From NCBI GenBank assembly GCA_016282815.1, contig JAEELU010000029.1, positions 1 through 7,818 on the forward strand: a stretch of DNA of 7,818 nucleotides, written 5' to 3'. The notes under the pieces are model-generated. The model saw only the letters and a list, made by a program, of their open reading frames with translations, was not told where the DNA came from and did no database searches. Position 1 is the stretch's first letter. Each line of letters begins with the position of its first letter. Both the position numbers and the translations under genes were made by a program. This document shows positions 1-5,455 of the stretch, in pieces. The DNA comes from Acholeplasmatales bacterium. GTDB lineage: Bacteria > Bacillota_I > Bacilli_A > Acholeplasmatales > Anaeroplasmataceae.

Positions 1-1
1 T

Positions 2-358
2 AGAAATGCTAGCTTAAATGCTGAAAAGTACAAGAATGAGCTAATGATTGCTAAAAACCAAAATGTAGATATAACTAATTTTGAGGATAGCTTAATTAGC
101 TTCCAGCAGGGCTTCGCTAAGAACTATGAGCTTGCATCTAATAAATTCCAGGATGCAATTAAGGAAATAGATAAAACAATAGATCATTTAACTAAGGTTA
201 GGGATAATCTATTAGGCTCAGAAAGAAATTTAAGAATAGCTAATGATAAGGCTCAGGATTTATCAGTAAAGAAGCTTACTAGAGGTAATCCAACTATGAA
301 GGTTAAGTTTGACGAGCTAAAGGAATCTAAAAAAATAGAAGAAGCAAATGAAGATTAG
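2..358 (+). CDS. DUF2130 domain protein, C-terminal fragment (5' end outside window)
   Basis: The frame is open from base 2 without a start, so the gene begins upstream; 118 C-terminal residues are visible and it ends at TAG 356-358. The text matches what I know of the end of DUF2130 proteins (COG4487, usually about 400-450 residues): a helical stretch of the form NQNVDITNFEDSL, then FAKNYELASNKF, then SERNLRIANDKAQDL, and the closing block LTRGNPTMKVKFDEL. The visible part is rich in Lys, Glu, Asp and Asn and looks helical or coiled-coil, with no membrane segment. Members are cytoplasmic and, as far as I know, have no established biochemical role. An internal ATG at position 44 is not taken as the start because conserved family sequence continues upstream of it and no Shine-Dalgarno precedes it. 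A terminator follows at once, so it is transcriptionally separate from the zinc operon. Confidence 0.82.
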   Translation, partial: RNASLNAEKYKNELMIAKNQNVDITNFEDSLISFQQGFAKNYELASNKFQDAIKEIDKTIDHLTKVRDNLLGSERNLRIANDKAQDLSVKKLTRGNPTMKVKFDELKESKKIEEANED

Positions 359-386
359 TATGAGTTTATCTCATACTTTTCTTTTT
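357..386 (+). terminator. Rho-independent terminator after the DUF2130 gene
   Basis: A perfect 8-bp stem (AGTATGAG 357-364, CTCATACT 370-377) closes a 5-nt loop and is followed by TTTCTTTTTT. The stem starts inside the TAG stop codon of the upstream gene. Confidence 0.85.
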
Positions 387-400
387 TAATAAAATATATC

Positions 401-428
401 TTGAAATAAAAAATAATAGTAGTATAAT
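401..428 (+). promoter_or_regulatory. Sigma-A-type promoter of the zinc operon
   Basis: TTGAAA at 401-406 and a consensus TATAAT at 423-428 are separated by 16 bp. Transcription should start near 434-436, inside the inverted repeat that follows. It is the only good promoter before the fur-like gene, and no other is needed for the next three genes, which are packed behind it. Confidence 0.75.
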
Positions 429-429
429 T

Positions 430-452
430 AATTTGCAAATCGTTTGCAAATT
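430..452. promoter_or_regulatory. Perfect inverted repeat over the transcription start: candidate Zur operator
   Basis: Two 10-bp arms, AATTTGCAAA (430-439) and TTTGCAAATT (443-452), are exact reverse complements around a 3-bp TCG spacer. Each arm also contains the self-complementary octamer TTTGCAAA, so the site can be read as two octamers one helical turn (11 bp) apart. It begins two bases after the -10 box and ends just before the Shine-Dalgarno, an ideal repressor position. The next gene is a Fur-family regulator and then a zinc transporter, so zinc-dependent autoregulation is the natural inference. The sequence is unlike the B. subtilis Zur box (TCGTAATNATTACGA type), so the regulator assignment rests on position. 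Confidence 0.75.
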
Positions 453-458
453 GGGGTG
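453..458 (+). promoter_or_regulatory. Ribosome binding site deciding the regulator start
   Basis: GGGGTG lies 5 nt before ATG 464 but only 2 nt before the in-frame TTG at 461. The spacing favours ATG 464 as the true start. Confidence 0.7.
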
Positions 459-463
459 ATTTG

Positions 464-880
464 ATGCAAAATAAGTATAATACTAAGCCTAAAGAATACA
501 TTCTTGAGTATTTAAAGGGGCATAAGAATCAAAGATTTACTATTAAAGAAATGTATGATTCTATAATAGCTTTGGGATTTGATATTAATCTAGCTACTAT
601 ATATAGAAACGTAAATAACCTAGAAAAGGAAGGAAAGCTTCTTAAACATCAGGGTGCTGATAGTAAATGTGCAACGTATCAATATGTTGAAAATACTGAT
701 TGCCTTGCTCACTTTCATTTTGAATGCATTAAATGTGGTAAGGTATCACATTTAGGATATAAGGAAACAAATGATTTTTTAAAGCTTATTAAGAATAAGT
801 TATATTTCACTGTAGAGCCTCAAAATACGTATATTAGAGGCTTATGTGATAAATGTAAGGGTGTATTTATTAATTTATAG
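464..880 (+). CDS. zur: Fur-family metalloregulator, probable zinc uptake regulator Zur
   Basis: The 138-residue product has the usual Fur-family length and layout. The N-terminal half is a winged helix, with the DNA-reading helix around residues 43-59 (LATIYRNVNNLEKEGKL). The C-terminal half is a metal-binding and dimerisation domain. Two CxxC pairs, C88/C91 and C128/C131, form the structural zinc site of the family; H83, H85 and H96 lie around the first pair, and C69 and C80 are additional thiols nearby. With metal bound such proteins are dimeric repressors in the cytoplasm. The zinc assignment comes from context: it is the first gene of an operon with a ZnuABC-type transporter, 9 bp before the receptor gene. 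The histidine pair often found before GF in the last helix is absent here (K110-N111-K112, then L113-Y114-F115), so the sensory site may be unusual. A manganese, iron or peroxide (PerR) role is less likely but not excluded by sequence alone. Confidence 0.85.
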   Translation: MQNKYNTKPKEYILEYLKGHKNQRFTIKEMYDSIIALGFDINLATIYRNVNNLEKEGKLLKHQGADSKCATYQYVENTDCLAHFHFECIKCGKVSHLGYKETNDFLKLIKNKLYFTVEPQNTYIRGLCDKCKGVFINL

Positions 881-889
881 GAGAGAAAA

Positions 890-1822
890 ATGAAGAGATT
901 ATTTTTATTAATTGCAGTTATTTTTGGATTAATTAGCCTATCAGGCTGTAGTAACAATGAAACATATGATGTTGTTACATCTAATTTTGTTGGATATGAT
1001 GCTGTTCGTGCTGTAACAGATAAAACAAATATTAAGGTTAATATGATTATGAAGCCAGGAGCTGAAATTCATGATTATGAATTAAGTATGTCTGATACTC
1101 GTGCTATTTTAGGTGCTAAGATGTTTGTTTATGTTGGTGGAGAATCAGATGTATGGGCAGAAAACATTGTAGCTCAAGCAAAATCTAAGGGTGTTAAAAT
1201 CATCAGTATGTTTGAAATACTTGAGGATAGCCTTCTTTTAGAGGAAGGAGAAGAGGATGAATATGATGAGCATGTTTGGACTGATCCAACTAACTATGAG
1301 CGTATCGTTAAGGTAATTGGCCAGGAGCTATCATATCTATTCCCTGATCTAAAGGATTATATTAATACAATGTCAGAGGCTTATAGAATAGACTTGACTA
1401 ATCTAGATTTAGATATTAAAAATTTAGTATCTAAATCAACTAAGAAAATGATTGTTGTTGCGGACAGAAATCCGTTCCTGTATTTTGGTACTCATTATGG
1501 TATTAAGGTATATGGAGCCTTAAGTGGCTGCTCGACTGATGGTACTGCCTCATCAGAAAAGATAATAGAATTAAAGAATGTAGTAGAACAAAATAAGATT
1601 AATACTATATTCACTATTGAATTATCTAATGGTAGTATAGCTAATACATTATCAAATGAAATTGATAAGGATATTAGAAATAATAGCTACGATGGTGAAA
1701 AGGTTAATATTAAAACATTATATTCAATGCATAATATTACAAAAAATGACTTTGAAGCAGGTGTAACTTATGTTACAATGCTAAGGAAGAATCTTGAGGT
1801 ATTAAGAACCGCATTAAGTTAG
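890..1822 (+). CDS. znuA: Zinc ABC transporter substrate-binding lipoprotein (ZnuA/TroA family)
   Basis: The 310-residue protein starts with a lipoprotein signal: Lys-Arg at 2-3, a hydrophobic core at 4-16 and lipobox L17-S18-G19-C20, so it should be lipid-anchored on the outer face of the membrane and pass metal to the permease. The cluster A-1 features are NFVGYDAVRAVT (32-43), PGAEIHDYELS (56-66) with the first ligand His61, and DEHVWTDP (126-133) with the second ligand His128. Between them lies a short acidic loop (E118-E127) where many zinc receptors have a His-rich stretch. The canonical third His region reads ADRNPFLYF (191-199) with no His, while SGCSTDGTAS (212-221) and SMHN (279-282, His281) resemble a Firmicutes subfamily known to me. 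The start follows GGAGAG overlapping the stop of the regulator gene. Zinc is favoured over manganese because of the Fur-family neighbour and operator, but the metal is inferred. Confidence 0.88.
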   Translation: MKRLFLLIAVIFGLISLSGCSNNETYDVVTSNFVGYDAVRAVTDKTNIKVNMIMKPGAEIHDYELSMSDTRAILGAKMFVYVGGESDVWAENIVAQAKSKGVKIISMFEILEDSLLLEEGEEDEYDEHVWTDPTNYERIVKVIGQELSYLFPDLKDYINTMSEAYRIDLTNLDLDIKNLVSKSTKKMIVVADRNPFLYFGTHYGIKVYGALSGCSTDGTASSEKIIELKNVVEQNKINTIFTIELSNGSIANTLSNEIDKDIRNNSYDGEKVNIKTLYSMHNITKNDFEAGVTYVTMLRKNLEVLRTALS

Positions 1823-1826
1823 GGTG
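1821..1826 (+). promoter_or_regulatory. Ribosome binding site deciding the znuC start
   Basis: AGGGTG overlaps the znuA stop codon (TAG 1820-1822) and lies 6 nt before ATG 1833. An in-frame GTG at 1824 falls inside this site and is therefore not the start. Confidence 0.7.
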
Positions 1827-1832
1827 ATTTTT

Positions 1833-2522
1833 ATGGCAATATTAAATGTTAATAATTTAGTATTGGGTTATGAAAAGCAAATAGTAATAAATGATATTTC
1901 CTTTACAGTCAATAAAAGAGATTTTATTTTAGTTATTGGATCTAATGGTGCAGGTAAATCTACACTTATAAAGGGAATACTAGGTATAATTAAGCCTATT
2001 AGTGGTAATGTAGTATATGATGAAATAAAAAAGAATCATGTAGGATATATGCCACAGGAGATGAAGGTTGATTCAAATTTCCCTGCAAGTGTAATGGAGA
2101 TAGTATTATCAGGCTTAATTAATAAAATGGGATTTAGACCATTTTATAATAAGAAGGATAAGGAAAAGGCCAATGAGGCACTTAAGATATTAAATATTGA
2201 GAATTTAAAGAATAAAAAGTTCTCTGAGCTATCAGGTGGTCAAAGACAAAAGGTATTACTTGCAAGAAGCTTGTGTGCTACATCTGATTTATTAATACTA
2301 GATGAGCCTAGTAATAATCTAGATCAGGAATCTAAAACAGAATTTTATACTACACTTAAGCATTTAAATGAGGGACATGGTATTACTATTATTATGATTA
2401 CTCATGATGTCGATAGAGATAGAGATTCATTTATCGGTAATAAGGTATTAGAGCTAAGATCAAATGGATATTTCTATGGTAAAACAGAAGAATATATGGA
2501 GGAATACGGTTATGATTCTTAG
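1833..2522 (+). CDS. znuC: Zinc ABC transporter ATP-binding protein
   Basis: The 229-residue protein is a single, complete ABC ATPase domain that powers metal import from the cytoplasmic side. Visible motifs in order are Walker A GSNGAGKST (36-44), Q-loop Gln75 in YMPQE, signature LSGGQRQKVLLAR (133-145), Walker B LLILDEP (153-159) with catalytic Glu158, D-loop NNLD (161-164) and switch His191 in ITHD. FPASVMEIVLSG (83-94), just after the Q-loop, is typical of the metal-type (MntB/ZnuC/AdcC) branch. The gene starts 10 bp after znuA, and its last 11 bp overlap the permease gene, so the two should be translationally coupled. No active-site residue is missing. Metal specificity is set by the receptor, so the symbol follows context. 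Confidence 0.92.
   Translation: MAILNVNNLVLGYEKQIVINDISFTVNKRDFILVIGSNGAGKSTLIKGILGIIKPISGNVVYDEIKKNHVGYMPQEMKVDSNFPASVMEIVLSGLINKMGFRPFYNKKDKEKANEALKILNIENLKNKKFSELSGGQRQKVLLARSLCATSDLLILDEPSNNLDQESKTEFYTTLKHLNEGHGITIIMITHDVDRDRDSFIGNKVLELRSNGYFYGKTEEYMEEYGYDS
2498..2503 (+). promoter_or_regulatory. Ribosome binding site inside znuC that decides the znuB start
   Basis: GGAGGA lies 8 nt before ATG 2512, within the znuC coding sequence. An in-frame ATG at 2464 would add 16 residues that overlap znuC further, and no comparable site is evident there. Confidence 0.7.
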
Positions 2523-3333
2523 TATATTTGATATGTTTAGCTATGATTTTATCGTTAAAGCATTTATTGTTGGTATATGTATTGCTGTTTCATCAAGCCT
2601 ACTTGGTGTAAATATGGTATTAAAGAATAAATCAATGATTGGTGATGGCTTATCTCACGTTGCCTTTGGTGCATGTGCTATCGCTTTAGCATTAAATTGG
2701 GCACCACTTTTAGTAACAATTCCTATTGTAATGATTGCTTCATTCTTAATATTAAAGCTATCAGAAAAGAATAAGATACATGGTGATGCATTAATTGCAT
2801 TACTTGCTACATCATCACTTGCTATAGGATATATTATTATTCATACTGGTGGAGTTAATATTGATATTAATAGCTATTTATATGGTAGTATTTATGGTAT
2901 ATCAAATACTGATATGATATTAAGTATTATTCTATTAGTGATTGTAGTAGGAAGCTTTGTATTATTCTATAATAGAATATTCAGTGTTACATTTGATGAG
3001 GATTTCTCTAAATCAACAGGTATTAAAACAGAATTATATAGTATTATAATATCTATATTATGCTCATTAACTGTTGTAATAGGTATGAAGGTAATGGGAA
3101 CATTATTAGTATCAAGCTTAATATTATTCCCAGTTATTTCTGCAAAGCAGATATTTAAAACATATAAGGGAGTAGTAATCACAAGTGTTGTTACATCAGT
3201 AATATGCTTTATAATTGGACTTATATTAAATTATTATGTAGATATGCCTGTAGGAGCTACAATAGTAGTAGTTAATTTAGGATTATTTATAATTATGCTT
3301 ATAACAGGAACATTAATGAGAAGAAGGGGCTAG
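2512..3333 (+). CDS. znuB: Zinc ABC transporter permease, ABC-3 family
   Basis: The 273-residue integral membrane protein has roughly eight hydrophobic segments, the usual size and shape for ABC-3 permeases (ZnuB, MntC, TroC). Family landmarks are LKNKSMIGDGLSHVAFG (37-53), which corresponds to the conserved GD-LSHA element, LYGSIYGIS around residues 123-131, FDEDFSKSTGI around 155-165, GTLLVSSLILFPV in the late part and DMPVGATIVV near the C-terminus. As a dimer it forms the channel through which zinc delivered by the lipoprotein passes, driven by the ATPase encoded just upstream. The start overlaps the znuC stop by 11 bp. The C-terminus is short and basic (MRRRG), consistent with a cytoplasmic end. 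The stop codon lies inside the terminator stem, which marks this as the last gene of the operon. Confidence 0.92.
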   Translation: MILSIFDMFSYDFIVKAFIVGICIAVSSSLLGVNMVLKNKSMIGDGLSHVAFGACAIALALNWAPLLVTIPIVMIASFLILKLSEKNKIHGDALIALLATSSLAIGYIIIHTGGVNIDINSYLYGSIYGISNTDMILSIILLVIVVGSFVLFYNRIFSVTFDEDFSKSTGIKTELYSIIISILCSLTVVIGMKVMGTLLVSSLILFPVISAKQIFKTYKGVVITSVVTSVICFIIGLILNYYVDMPVGATIVVVNLGLFIIMLITGTLMRRRG

Positions 3334-3355
3334 TTGTACTAGCCCTTTCTTTATT
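3324..3355 (+). terminator. Terminator of the zinc operon, containing the znuB stop codon
   Basis: The stem 3324-3334 pairs with 3338-3348 (core GGGCTAGT / ACTAGCCC, with one G-U pair and two A-T pairs added at the base) around a 3-nt loop, followed by a T-rich run. The znuB TAG (3331-3333) lies in the left arm. Confidence 0.85.
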
Positions 3356-3382
3356 GTTAAAAATCATGAAGTGGGTTATAAT
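3354..3382 (+). promoter_or_regulatory. Promoter of the HD-domain gene
   Basis: TTGTTA at 3354-3359 and TATAAT at 3377-3382 have 17-bp spacing. The -35 overlaps the tail of the preceding terminator. The predicted start near 3389 falls at the Shine-Dalgarno, so the leader would be very short. Confidence 0.65.
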
Positions 3383-3387
3383 TATAT

Positions 3388-3395
3388 AAAGGTGG
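3388..3395 (+). promoter_or_regulatory. Ribosome binding site deciding the HD-gene start
   Basis: AAAGGTGG lies 8 nt before ATG 3404. The in-frame GTG at 3371 is upstream of the -10 box and has no such site, so it is rejected as the start. Confidence 0.65.
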
Positions 3396-3403
3396 TCGAT
3401 ATC

Positions 3404-4645
3404 ATGAAGCTTAATTTAACAGATACATTGTTTGCTTTATCATTTGCATTAGATACAGTGCAATATGAGATGGGTGGTATATCTAATGAGCATGGTAAGC
3501 ATGTTGCTTTTATATCGTATTTAATGGGTAAATATTTAAATTATGATAATGATAAACTAAATGATTTAGTTGGACTTGCTATATTACATGATAATGCTTT
3601 TACTGAATATGTAAGAGAGGAATATAATGGTGGAGAGCTTTATGATTATGATGCGATTGCAAATGATAGCGAGGCTAGTAAGCTAAGAAACGGCTTCTTA
3701 ACTCATCCTATGCATAATGTAGTAGGTGAGAAGAATATAAGCCTAATACCATTTAGAACTGATGTAAAGGATGTAATATTATACCACCACGAAAACGCTG
3801 ATGGTTCTGGTCCACTTCATAAAAGGGATTATGAGGTTAACGAGATGGCACAAATAATACATATAGCTGATATGATGGATGTATTATTTGATTTAAAAAT
3901 AATGAGTGAGGATGAATTTGATAAAGCAATTATTAAAATAAAGAATTTAGAGGGTAAGCTATTTTCTACTAAGATGGTAGATACTCTTATTAAATCAGTA
4001 TCATATGAGGATATATATGATTTACAAAGAATGGGTGCTGTACCTTATTTAAGACTACATTTAAAATCATATGAGCATGATTATAATGATCAGGAAATAA
4101 GAAACATCTGTGAATTCTTTGCAAATATAGTAGATTATAAGTCTTCGGTAACAAAAAGGCATTCCTTAGGTGTTGCTGATAAATGCTATAAGATGGCAAA
4201 ATATTATAATTTTGATGATGATAAGGCAATTAGATTCTATTTTGCAGGTGCCTTTCATGATATTGGTAAGCTAATAATAAATAACGATATATTAGAAAAG
4301 CCAGGTAAATTAACAAGTGAGGAATTTGAGCATATTAAAAACCATGCTAAAGCAACTGAAATGATATTATCTAATATATCAGGTATTGATGATATAACTA
4401 GATGGGCATCAAGGCATCATGAAAAGCTTGATGGTACTGGTTATACATCAAATGTATCCGGTACTGATTTATCATTTGAGGACAGGTTACTTGCTTGTAT
4501 AGATATATATCAGGCATTAGTAGAGAAAAGAAGCTATAAGGATGATTTTAGGCATAATGATTCAATTGAAATAATGAGGGATATGGCTAGAAACAATAAG
4601 ATAGATGGTAATATTGTAGAGGATATAAATAAATACTTTGGATAA
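3404..4645 (+). CDS. Tandem HD / HD-GYP-type phosphohydrolase, predicted cyclic-nucleotide phosphodiesterase
   Basis: The 413-residue protein has no signal peptide or membrane segment and should be cytoplasmic. It carries two HD lobes. The N-terminal lobe (about 8-170) has H30/H33, H62-D63, H101/H104, H128-H129 followed by E130 and a shortened DGSG, and D156. The C-terminal lobe (about 240-390) is closer to HD-GYP: H253, H285-D286 in HDIGK, H314, H338-H339-E340 followed by DGTGY, and D367. In HD-GYP enzymes these positions bind a two- or three-metal centre that hydrolyses cyclic di-GMP or related dinucleotides. The Pro of GYP is Thr348, and the first lobe lacks the Gly-Lys after HD (HDNAF). 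Similar double-HD proteins occur in anaerobic Firmicutes as far as I recall, with little functional work. There is no receiver or sensor domain. The substrate is inferred and another phosphorylated nucleotide is possible. It has its own promoter and I see no clear terminator after it. Confidence 0.8.
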   Translation: MKLNLTDTLFALSFALDTVQYEMGGISNEHGKHVAFISYLMGKYLNYDNDKLNDLVGLAILHDNAFTEYVREEYNGGELYDYDAIANDSEASKLRNGFLTHPMHNVVGEKNISLIPFRTDVKDVILYHHENADGSGPLHKRDYEVNEMAQIIHIADMMDVLFDLKIMSEDEFDKAIIKIKNLEGKLFSTKMVDTLIKSVSYEDIYDLQRMGAVPYLRLHLKSYEHDYNDQEIRNICEFFANIVDYKSSVTKRHSLGVADKCYKMAKYYNFDDDKAIRFYFAGAFHDIGKLIINNDILEKPGKLTSEEFEHIKNHAKATEMILSNISGIDDITRWASRHHEKLDGTGYTSNVSGTDLSFEDRLLACIDIYQALVEKRSYKDDFRHNDSIEIMRDMARNNKIDGNIVEDINKYFG

Positions 4646-4657
4646 AAATATTTATTA

Positions 4658-4687
4658 TTGAATTAGAAAGCTTTATTGTTGTATAAT
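4658..4687 (+). promoter_or_regulatory. Promoter of the orphan membrane-protein gene
   Basis: TTGAAT at 4658-4663 and TATAAT at 4682-4687 have 18-bp spacing, 28 bp before the start codon. Read-through from the HD gene is possible because no hairpin separates them. Confidence 0.65.
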
Positions 4688-4715
4688 TATTTTCGTAAAA
4701 AAGGAGAAGATTATT

Positions 4716-5348
4716 ATGAATAAGAAAACAGTAAGTATTACTTCATTAGTAGCTGGTATATTAGTCGCAACTGTTGCATTATTCTATGTGATTACAGGAA
4801 TACTTGTTATGACTAATTTCAATGCAAATAATGGAGCAAAAGTAAATTGGTGGTTTGCCATTGAGGTTGTGTTATTAGTTGGTGCCGCTGCAATTCTTGG
4901 TATATTCTCATATCTAACAATTAGAAATTATGTTAGAGGAGCTGAAGAATATCAATATGGTGCTTTAGCAGCAATTTGTGTTCTAGGAATGGAATTCCTT
5001 ATGACATTTATTTCTATGTGCTTCTGGGGATTTGATTCTGCAAAGGCTTGGGTATTAGTTGTACTTGATATAGCAGGTATAGTATTAATATTACTTCCTA
5101 TGTTTGCTAAGCTTGAGAAGCAGGTTGGTCAAATACTAGTATTAATCGGTGTTGGAATTGGTTTTATCGTTTCAATCGTAACTCTAACAGGCGCTGGTGG
5201 AATTGGTATCGCAACTGATATATTTATGATGTTTATGTTTATTGCCATATTCTTAGTTTATGTGTTCCTAATGATTATTAATCAGGGTGGACAAGCTGAG
5301 AAGAAGGATTCTAATGAATCTGAAAAGCAAGCATCTGAATTAGAATAA
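4716..5348 (+). CDS. Unrecognised six-helix membrane protein
   Basis: I do not recognise this 210-residue protein. It has about six hydrophobic segments (roughly 9-32, 46-68, 82-103, 111-131, 138-158 and 165-188), short polar loops, and a hydrophilic C-terminal tail from about 190 rich in Glu, Lys, Ser and Gln. Basic residues at 3-4, R70/R74 and K132/K135 suggest a cytoplasmic N-terminus with the tail also inside. There are few charged residues within the helices (Glu50, Glu93, Asp118), no cysteine motif, no ATPase and no transporter signature I can name. AAGGAG lies 9 nt before ATG 4716, a strong site. The gene has its own promoter and a terminator, so it is probably transcribed alone or with read-through from the HD gene. 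Two predicted nucleotide phosphodiesterase genes flank it, but nothing in its own sequence links it to them. Expression as a real protein is very likely; the function is unknown. Confidence 0.85.
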   Translation: MNKKTVSITSLVAGILVATVALFYVITGILVMTNFNANNGAKVNWWFAIEVVLLVGAAAILGIFSYLTIRNYVRGAEEYQYGALAAICVLGMEFLMTFISMCFWGFDSAKAWVLVVLDIAGIVLILLPMFAKLEKQVGQILVLIGVGIGFIVSIVTLTGAGGIGIATDIFMMFMFIAIFLVYVFLMIINQGGQAEKKDSNESEKQASELE

Positions 5349-5356
5349 TAAACTAT

Positions 5357-5385
5357 AAGAGTGGTTAATCCACTCTTTTGTTTTG
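5357..5385 (+). terminator. Terminator after the orphan membrane-protein gene
   Basis: A perfect 8-bp stem (AAGAGTGG 5357-5364, CCACTCTT 5370-5377) with a TTAAT loop is followed by TTGTTTT, 8 bp after the stop codon. Confidence 0.85.
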
Positions 5386-5410
5386 CTATATTTAATATTA
5401 TTATCTTGTG

Positions 5411-5419
5411 TGATATAAT
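5411..5419 (+). promoter_or_regulatory. Extended -10 promoter of the EAL gene
   Basis: TGA followed by TATAAT (5414-5419) makes an extended -10. No convincing -35 is present at 16-18 bp (TTTAAT at 5391-5396 is the best), which is common for extended -10 promoters. Transcription should start near 5425-5427. Confidence 0.6.
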
Positions 5420-5455
5420 ATCCTATATGGTGATTCGTTTGAAAGAAGGTTTAAT

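Noticed and set aside
401..463. Riboswitch in the zinc-operon leader
   Set aside because: The predicted transcript leader is only about 30 nt, and most of it is the operator and ribosome site, leaving no room for an aptamer.
2967..3182. Reverse-strand open frame of 71 codons inside znuB
   Set aside because: It lies wholly inside a well-supported permease gene on the other strand, resembles no family and is an antisense shadow of A/T-rich membrane coding sequence.
4116..4128. A second TTTGCAAA octamer inside the HD gene
   Set aside because: It is a single octamer within a coding region, without a paired copy or a nearby promoter, and is expected by chance in A/T-rich DNA.
3990..4229. Reverse-strand open frame of 79 codons inside the HD gene
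   Set aside because: It is rich in His, Tyr and Asn from antisense reading of common codons, has no family resemblance, and overlaps conserved HD sequence on the + strand.
4646..4715. Terminator between the HD gene and the membrane-protein gene
   Set aside because: The sequence is A/T-rich (AAAAATATTTATTATT) but forms no stable GC-containing hairpin followed by a T run.
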